Shown: piece after piece, positions 56,092-64,000 of the stretch
Position numbering within the stretch: position 1 is the first letter of the stretch
How the letters are laid out: each line of letters begins with the position of its first letter
Assembly: GCF_949628215.1 (NCBI RefSeq)
Contig: NW_027441330.1
Span: 62,001-126,000, forward strand
Reading direction: 5' to 3'
Source of the DNA: Phalacrocorax aristotelis
Taxonomy: Eukaryota; Chordata; Aves; Suliformes; Phalacrocoracidae
DNA length: 64,000 nt
The notes under the pieces: model-generated
Told to the model about the DNA's origin: nothing
The model's input: the letters and a program-made list of their open reading frames with translations, nothing else
Databases searched by the model: none
Made by a program: the position numbers and the translations under genes

Positions 56092-59080
56092 AAGCTACGG
56101 AATGAAGAAATAGAATTTTTGGTAGATACGGGAGCCACTTATTTGGTATTGAATACACGTGAAGAGAAATTTGATCATAAATCAGTAGATGTTGCTAGCG
56201 CAACAGGGCAAAGAAAAATTAGCCCCTCTCAGAGCCATTAAAGTTTAAATTGGAGAAGCAATGGGCAACTCACCAGTTTCTGCATATGCCTGAATGTCCA
56301 CTGCCTCTGTTATGACGAGATCTATTAGGTCAATTAGATGCTCAAGTAACTTTTAAAGATGGAGAGATTAAATCACTAATACCAGAATCAAAAGCCACAG
56401 AGGCGAGAGCGTTTATGTTACAGGATTCCTCCAGGGAGGAACGGGTTCCCGAGGAAGTGGAAAACGTAGTAATTCCTTTGGTTTGAGCGAGCGGAGCTCC
56501 GGAGCGATCTAAGTGGGCAGAGCCGGTAAAAGTAACCTTAAAGCTTGGAGCCAAGCCCGTAAGACAAAAACAATACCCTATTAAGCGAGAGGCTCGAAAA
56601 GGATTACAGAAGTTAATTATAAAATTTTTCAGAATATGAGCTTTTAGTGGAATGTGAATCAGAATATAGTACTCCTGTGTCGCCAGTAAAGAAATCTAGA
56701 GGCAAAGAGTATTAGCTAGTTCACGATTTAAGGGCTATAAATCAGGTGGTCCAAGATATACATCCGGTAGTAGCTAATCCATACACTTTACTGACCTCTT
56801 TTAAAGGAGGAGCATAAATGGTTTACTGTACTAGATTTGAAGGACGCCTTCTTTTGCATACCTCCAGGCATAAAAAGTCAAAGCCTATTTGCTTTGGAAT
56901 GGGAAAGCCCCACCACAGAATGAAAGACACAGCTACCATGGACCGTACTTCCACAAGGATTTAAAAATAGTCCTACGATACTTGAGACTCAGCTGGCAAA
57001 AAAAAATTAGAGATACAGAAAAAACAGAACCCAGGGAGAGGCATCTTGTTACAGAATGCGGATGACATTCTGATAGCGGCACAAAGTAAAGAAAAATGTT
57101 TTGAAATTTTTAAATTTTCTGGGCCAAGGAAGATGCGGAGTTTCCAGAAACAAAACCCAAATAGGAAAAGAAGCAGCCATTTATTTAGGATTTGAAATAT
57201 CTCAAAGACAAAGACAATTAGAAAGTGAAAAGAAAGAAACTATTTGTCAAATTCCCGAACCTAGCAGCCCGAAGGAACTGAGAGCTTTTCTGAAAACAAT
57301 GAAATAGCATCAGCTCTGGATTCTGAACTATAGACTGTATGTAAAACCATTATTTGAGGCATTGAAAGACTCAAAAGGATAAATATTTAACCTGGACGCC
57401 CGGATGCCAAACGGCATTCAAAGAACTGAAAAGAGCCTCGATGATGGCCCCTGCATTAGGCCTACCTGATTTCGCTAAACCTTTTGAGTTGTTTGTCCAC
57501 GAAAGACAACATTTAGCCCTTGGAGTGCTGACACAGCGACTGGGAACCTGGAAGAGACCTGTGGGCTACTTCTCCAAACAACTCGACCACGCGAGTAAAA
57601 GATGGCCTAGGTGTTTACGGGCAGCAGCAACAACAGCGCTGCCGATCCGGGAAGCCCCAAAGTTAACAATGGGACAGAAGATGACAGTATATGTCCCGCA
57701 CATAGCGGTGACTGTTTTAGAACAAAAGGGGGGTCGTTGGCTATCCCTTAGCAGAATGTTGAAATATCAAGTTGTTCTGTTAGAACAAGACGATGTGGAA
57801 TCGAAGACTACTGCTATACTGAATCCTGCTATGTTTTTAACAACAGAAAACCTTACGGACAATTTAGAACACGATCGCTTGCTAACTATTGAACAAGTCT
57901 ATTCCAGCAGACCAGACCTGAGACACAAACCTCTGGGAAAATCCTGATCTGGAGTTGTTTACAGATGGAAGAAGCTCTGGGCGAGAAGAGAAGCGAATGG
58001 CCGGATATGCTGTCGTTATCGCCGCCGAGGGAACGGAGTCAGGGGTGCTGCCTGCAAACACCTCAGCACAGAAAGCAGCATTGGTAGCATTGAAGCGAGC
58101 TCTGCGAATGGCAGAAGGACAAAGGATAAATATCTAGACTGATTCCAAACGTGCATTTGGTGTGATCCACGATCATGGAGCTATTGGGAAGGAGAAAGGA
58201 CTGCCATCAGCCCAAGAATCATCAATACAGCATAAAGAAGAAATTCTCCAACTTCCGGAAGACGTGCAGAAACCAAAAGAAGTGGCGGTAAAGCGTTGCA
58301 AAGCTCATCAATTTGGCCAGACGGCTGTAAACATAAGCAAACGACTGACCGATAAAGCTGCAAAGAGGACTGCAGAGCAAGGTATCCTTGCACTAGTACC
58401 AGTAAAACAGATCAGAATTCCAAAGTTGAAACCGAGATATAATAAATTGGATGAGCAATTAGCAGAACAATTGGAAGCATCACAAAACACAGAGAGATGG
58501 TAGGTAACACCAGAAAAACAAGTAATAACAACAACCACCCCACAAGTTATGACAGAACTTGCAAAAGAAAACCATGAGCAAACACATTAGGCTGTAGGCG
58601 CTACGGTTTTGAGTTTAAAAACATCTGTAGCGTGTGTAGGCACGACAAGAATAGTTAAACCCATAGTAGCTAAGTGTCCAATCTGTCCTAGAAATAATCC
58701 CCTGAACCAAAGGAAACAACCTTTAGGAGTAACAAAACAAAAAATTCTCCCGGAAATTATTAGCAAATTAAGTTCTCTGAGTTACCCAGACAAAATAGAT
58801 AGAGCAGTATTTGTCAGTGCTGATTGACAAATTTTCTAGATGGCCAGCAGCTTTCTCGTGCTGCACCGACAAAGCTAGAGTAGTAGTTAAGACGTTGCTG
58901 AAGGAAATAATACCAAGATTTAGAGTGCCAACGGGAATGTCCTCTGATAGAGCACCACATTTTTTTGCAGAGGTACTTCAACAAATTAATAAAATTTTGG
59001 GTAGAAAATGGGACCTGCATACACCCTGGAGACCGCAATCAAGTGAAAAATTTCAGAACATGAAGCAAACACTAAACTGA
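56092..59080 (+). pseudogene. pol: pro-pol remnant, provirus D
   Basis: Same broken protease, RT, RNase H and integrase pieces as in copies B and C, with private substitutions (for example PDHTSK/PDHASK in B/C against LDHASK here). Confidence 0.82.
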
Positions 59081-59154
59081 CATAGTGGAATGTTATTGAT
59101 CTAGGATGGAAGTATTGAGAAAATTATTATTTCAGAACTTCCAAACAGGGGAAA

Positions 59155-59717
59155 TGTAACCAAAGTGATGAAATCAACCAGAGACGGTGTTCCATTACGG
59201 GAACATGGAGCGTACCAATCAGCGCACCTGTCGATCTGCATTTTAGTCCCTAGGCGATCATTAATGCGAACAGAACAACAGACAACGTGCTTCTGTCAGA
59301 AAAGGATGAAAAAACGCTGTTTCGCTTAGCGGACTGAGAAAACTAGCCAAGACTGCCAAGAGTAAGAGCCGAGAAGCTAAAAGGTAATTCCGGCAGGGGG
59401 AGATCGCGACCACCGACTCACAGACCACCACCGACCCAAGTAACAGAAGAGAACAACGGAAGAGGACAACCGAGCCTGCGCAGCGATTTACATACGGAAC
59501 GAGCAAGTTTGTACCAATCAGCAGACAGGACAATAATGAATATGTATGAATACGTAAAACATTGATCTACAAATTGTACGGGAAAGGTGCGTGAGGTACG
59601 CACACCAGGAGGAGCGATCCCCCGTGCATCCGGCGCCGCGAATAAAGAATGCCTGCTCTTTAATACTAAATTGGTGTTGAGGAGTCGTTTCCGATTTTAA
59701 CGCGTTTTTCGGTAACA
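59155..59717 (+). repeat. 3' LTR of provirus D
   Basis: 563 bp. The first part matches the 3' LTR of copy B, the second part the 3' LTR of copy C. AATAAA near 59641-59646. Confidence 0.88.
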
Positions 59718-61038
59718 CAGGGAGTCAGATCAAGAGAGCCAGAGAACAACAAAACACCGACAGGCTACAGGACAGAGCAGGAGGAATAAAAAAAAAAAAA
59801 ACGGAGCCAGAGCCAGGCAGAGAGAGGCGGAGAAAGAAAAAGGAGCCACAGGCTACAGGACAGAGAGAGGGAGGACTGAAAAGACGGGGAGGCAGGGAGA
59901 CACTCAGAGCGAGATGGAGAAAGAAGGTGCGGGGGGGGGGGGGCGCAAAAAAAAAAGTAAATTTTGCAGCAGGTAAGGAAAGAGAGGGGGCCGGGGGAGA
60001 GACAGGGAGGGCCCAGGACGCACAAGAGAGGCAACGGGGCCCCAGTGGCCCAGGACTCACCGCGACTCTCGCTCTCAGCGCTGCTGGCACAATTTAGCCG
60101 TTCAGATGCTTCTTTCCCCTCCTCTCCTCCCTGCCTCTTCTGCAGCTCCAGACTCTAGGCCGTCCTCCACCTGAAGAGAATACGTGGGTGTCTTACAGCT
60201 CTTACCAGATGAGGCTTCCTAGGCACGTAGCCTAGCTCGCTCGTGCACTACACGCCCGTACCCAACTCCGGGTTACGCGTACAGACCCTACGGTGCACGT
60301 TGGTGGCCTGGCCCGCTGCGGGCTATGAAGGGGGATCCTTCCTCCCCCACCTGCAGGGACAGGCTCTCTCTTGCCTGCGGCAGGAAGGCAGCTGGCAGCC
60401 AGAGCACCTTCAGTTTCTTCTTCTTTACCTTTCGTTGGCGTCTCCAGCTTCAGCCGAGGCAGCTCCTGTCCGCAGCCGGGAAGGGCTTTGTCTATCCCTT
60501 TTCGGCCCTGCGCTGCGAGGACGGCGAGGACGGGCAGAGAGAAGCCACGCGAGCCTGAGACGGCCGCAGGCAACGGCATCCCCGGGGGAAGGACAGACAA
60601 CCACGTCCTCAGCACGGTCTCTGGGAGAGGGAAAGAAGAAACAGTGACCGTCATTACCGTCGATCGACCCTGGCCAAAGCCTCTCCTTCCGCAGGGGCTT
60701 CTGGACACACCGCTCCCTCCCCACGCTACTGCTAAGGGCCCCTGCACCAAGGGGGAATCCAGTGCGCTTGAGGGACGGCTTGCTGCCTTCACGACAGGGC
60801 CTGGGGGCGGCCTAAGGCTATGCAGCACGCTTATGGGGAGGTGCCGGAGCTGGGGGCAGGCGCACGGGGCAAGGGGTGCCCGGGGAGGCTGAGCGGGACC
60901 TCCGGTGGGCCGGGGAGGCGGCCATCATCTGCGCCCTGGGCACGGGGAAAAGGTCATCGTCCTCCTCCTTTCCCTCTTCCCTTCTGTCAGCTCCCGGGGA
61001 ACTCACCGCTTCTCGGGAAGCGGCCGCACCCGCAAGCC
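59718..61038. repeat. Duplicated flank after provirus D
   Basis: Orthologue of 15078-16394. Carries a 9-bp tandem duplication (GAGGACGGC) near 60517-60534 that copy B lacks. Contents as in that flank; no gene recognised. Confidence 0.85.
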
Positions 61039-61183
61039 CCCAGTAATCAACACGAAGCCAACCCCAAAAATACACCTCGCGTACCGTACGCGCCACGGCC
61101 GGCCGGCACCCGAGCGCCGGAAGGCCGCGCCTCCCGCCATGCCCGGCGAACCACGTGACAGGGCCGGCAGCCACTGCGCCAGG

Positions 61184-61257
61184 AATACAGCTCCCGGCAT
61201 GCTCTGCGGCACAACCCGGCCGCCCGGCAGCCGCAAGGACTACAGCTCCCGGCATGC
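61184..61257 (+). promoter_or_regulatory. Tandem ZNF143/SBF-like motifs (A4)
   Basis: Same pair and spacing as 146-219. Confidence 0.55.
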
Positions 61258-62243
61258 TCTGCGGCACAACCCGGCCGCCCGGCGGCCGGTTTGATGCGGA
61301 GCCACCCAGCATCCCTGCGAGCACAGCTGCAGGCGCAACAGCAGTTACGCAGCCACAACTAGGCACTAAACAAAGGCTTTCCAACACTGGAGGTCTAGAA
61401 CAGGTAGACATTAGCACAGAAGCACAAGGGGCTCCGTCACCCTGCACAAATCTCCCCGTGCCTACACACGCACACGTTCAGAAGTTAGTTATCAGAAAAC
61501 GCCCGACTCAGCCATTTGCCACAGTCACGAGACTCACGACATGATAACACGACATGACACACGAGGTGGGCTCAGAGTTTTAAGGCAAGAAATACCTCCC
61601 ACGCCCCCCACCCGAGATCTTTCAGGGTCCACACCTGCCATCGCCCCGCACCAAACCTACCCGGCCAAAGGCTTTCAGGTGGCCCGAAACACTGTACACA
61701 GAAAATAACCAGGGACAGACCTGCATTGTTCGGAAGCGAACGATGCCCGACCGGGGCTCCTCTGCGGGGCACGGAGCCCCCCGGCCCCGCCCGGAGACAC
61801 ACACCCGCCCCCCGCTGCCCGAACTCACCCACCAGCGCTCTCCGGCCCCCGGACACGGCCGCGCTGCTCTCTCAGGCGGCTGCCGCAGGCGAGGCTCGGG
61901 CACCGCCAGGCCTCCAGGCGTCCCGAGGGGCTGCCGGCCACCGCAGGGGATGGCTGCCGGCGGCCGGACCGCCGCGGCGCTCCCCGCCCAGCTCCGAGCA
62001 GGCTCCGCCGGCCGCGGGCTTCCCACGCCGGGCCGCAGAGGGGCCCCGGCACCGCACAGGGACGCCTCGCGACCCGGCCGCCACACGCACCGGCCCTTCG
62101 GCCTCCACACGCACCGCTCCCGCCCCCGCTCCGACGCGCCGCGCACGCGCCACCGGAAGCCCGAGCCCCGCGGGGCGGCCCTTAAAGGGCGGCCGGAAGG
62201 AGCGGCCCCCACCGGCCCCGCCACCGCGCCCAGCCGGTGAGCG

Positions 62244-62262
62244 CCAGCGCCCCCTGCTGGCC
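62244..62262 (-). promoter_or_regulatory. CTCF-like core motif (A4)
   Basis: Identical to 1206-1224. Confidence 0.6.
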
Positions 62263-62530
62263 GGGCCGCGCTCAGCTCGCGAGGGCGCCGAGGGCCGGGC
62301 GGGGCGGGACGCCCCGGCTCGGGGCCAGCGCCTTCTCGGGGCGAGCGGGAAACCCCTGCGGGCCCCGGTCACGGCCGGGCAGAGCCGCGCGCCCTCCGAG
62401 AGCTGCTGAACGCGGCTGCCGCTCGTGACACATACCGAGCCGTCTGCGACGGGAGCGGGCAGAGGAGGAAGGGGCCGGCGGCCGCGGGGCCCTGGCCCCA
62501 GGCGGGGGGGGGGGGCTGGGGCCCGGGGGG

Positions 62531-64000
62531 CCGCCCTGCTGGGTCACTGCCCTGCGCCGCACCGCGCTGGGGGCTGGGGCCCGACCGGCGCCGGGGGACC
62601 GGGGGCCGCCACGAGCAGGGGGCCTGAGCTTAGCCACGGCCTGCAAAACACCCCGAAGCGTGAGACGCTGCAAGGCCAAGGTGGTCCTTGGCAATGGGGG
62701 CGCCTGGGCTCGGCCTCCGCCTTACCTGTCCTGGGTCTGCGTGGCGTTCCAGGGGAATGGTGTTTTCCTTGTGCAGAAGGTGGGCTGGCCGGTCGGTCGT
62801 GCCCCGGCCGTTACCGATCCTGCCAAAGGCGCTCGCACGCTCTGGCCCATTACTGCTGTGGTACCGCGCCGTAGCAGAAAGGTGTTGTGTTTTCTCACAA
62901 AAAGCCTCCTATGGTCAGTTGAAGAAATAACCTCCTTCCGTGGCACTGACTCTTTTTGGACAGTCCATAGCCGGCTTTCGGCTTTTGTCTTTACAGCATT
63001 CAGTTTGCTTTCTGCCTAGCTTTCTACCTGCTGTGAAACATTTGGATGGTTTTTTCTTGTTGGTTTTTTTTCCCCCTACTTGCTCCACAACTCCCACACC
63101 AACCACCCAGCGCGGCTTGCCTTTCAGCCCCCAGACCGAGGAGCCTTGCCCTGGGACGGCCCTTACATGTCAGCAGAGTTGTTCCAGCTCTCACCCTGTC
63201 CCTACCCAGCTGAGGACGTCTGTGTCCGTGGGAGACACCCAGACACTCCCCCTGCAGCGTGGCAGCCCCCTGCCCCGTCAGTGAAAACTGCGGCAATATC
63301 GGCTAAGTTTAAAAGCGTCGGCAGGAGGTGCAGAATACGTAAATAAAGCGGCGGTTGGCTGCCGGGTATGGGTGCGATATAAATACATTTTGTTTACAGG
63401 CCTTCGTGCCTATTCAGCGTTGAACGGCACCGCAGCCCACCCACCCCGGGGCTCACGGGGCTCGGAGAAGGGTCTCTCCAAGGGCACAACCTAAGGCAGC
63501 GCAGGAAGCCCAGCTGCCACGCTCCCAGTCGCTACGGGACGCTTGCTTACAGCTACACCGACGAGGGTACGGATGAGGCTGGAACTAGCAGAAATGCTGA
63601 CTCTTCTGGCCTTTTATTTGTGGAAGGTACAGCGCGCGAGCCTCGGCGGCTCACAGGAGAAGCGTGCAGTGCTGCCTAACTCTCATTCTCAGCTCACGTA
63701 CTACTGCCAAAGCTCCTGCCCTGTGCTGTGCCAGATGCCGGCTGGCGTGAGCGCCTGGGCTCCTGAGGGACCCCCTTGTCCTGAGAGCCAGAGGTACTCA
63801 CTTCCCTTTGCATGAGGCCTGTAGGAGATATACCCTGCAATTTAAAAAATCCGTATCAAATGTGGCAGACTCAAAAGAGGGCATTTTTAAAAAGGCAGGT
63901 TTGTTTTCTTTGTTAACTTTACGATCTACAGCCTAGCAAAGAGCTCCCTTTCAGTGTCAGTCGCTTGGCTTTCTCCCCTACTGACGAGGTCCCAGCCTCC
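62531..64000. repeat. Host-like segment downstream of A4, runs off window
   Basis: Second copy of 32521-33985, still matching at the window end, so the duplication extends further right. Confidence 0.85.

Larger units (their letters stand above)
54415..59717 (+). mobile_element. Decayed class I provirus, copy D, 5'-truncated
   Basis: Matches copies B and C from within the 5' LTR to the end (offset 44651 from B in the internal region). About 320 bp of the 5' LTR are missing. Right flank as in copies B and C (CAGG at 59718-59721). Confidence 0.9.
61039..62530. repeat. CpG-island duplicon A, copy A4
   Basis: Offset 61038 from A1. Shares the first bases of A1 (GAAGCC) where A2 has GAATCC, and keeps the CTTAAAGG segment lost in A2. 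Confidence 0.87.

Noticed and set aside
1..64000. CR1 LINE 3' ends, expected in a bird genome
   Set aside because: I looked for the ATTCTATGATTCT-type CR1 tail on both strands and did not see one. Old internal CR1 fragments could still be missed by eye.

Overview
The window is vertebrate nuclear DNA and most likely avian. The reasons are an env-less class III-like endogenous retrovirus (ERV), older class I ERV copies, CpG-island blocks, and long CCCAGT-type minisatellites of the kind I recall from GC-rich bird microchromosomes and sex-chromosome scaffolds. The bird call is inference. No bacterial or plasmid feature is present, and I could not recognise any host protein-coding gene.

Layout. 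The backbone is a chain of recent segmental duplications. A GC-rich block called A here occurs four times: 1-1497 (A1), 16395-17890 (A2), 31281-32520 (A3, 5' part missing) and 61039-62530 (A4). A1 and A2 are followed by an 11-bp minisatellite, a 25-bp repeat, a purine-rich repeat of about 81 bp, and a decayed class I provirus. A3 and A4 are followed instead by a host-like segment (32521-33985 and 62531-64000). The class I provirus exists three times: 9443-15077 (copy B), 20042-25665 (copy C) and 54415-59717 (copy D, with a cut 5' LTR). Its flank, 15078-16394, recurs at 59718-61038 and partly at 25666-26190.

The youngest event is a complete provirus at 2407-8926. It has two 498-bp LTRs that look identical, a tRNA-Lys-type primer site, open gag and pol frames separated only by one in-frame UAG, no env, and a 5-bp target duplication (CACGG). 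The uninterrupted target is still visible in the sister duplicon at 19526-19530, so the insertion postdates the duplication. Its Gag frame begins with about 120 strongly hydrophobic residues and shows no zinc knuckle.

From 26395 to 31280 and from 33986 to 38090 there is single-copy sequence with a CpG island (about 29700-30870) but no gene I can name. From 38096 to 54414 lies a 16-kb minisatellite complex. A 58-bp GC-box repeat comes first. A CCCAGT array of about 15.8 kb follows, in which the C-rich and G-rich strands swap at 12 palindromic AGTACT centres, giving higher-order units of 0.9-1.7 kb. A 22-bp repeat closes the complex and is fused directly to the broken LTR of provirus D.

The pieces fit a history of repeated duplication: class I insertion into the purine-rich repeat, block duplication with microhomology deletions, minisatellite expansion, local gene conversion in LTRs and in a leader palindrome, and finally the young class III-like insertion.
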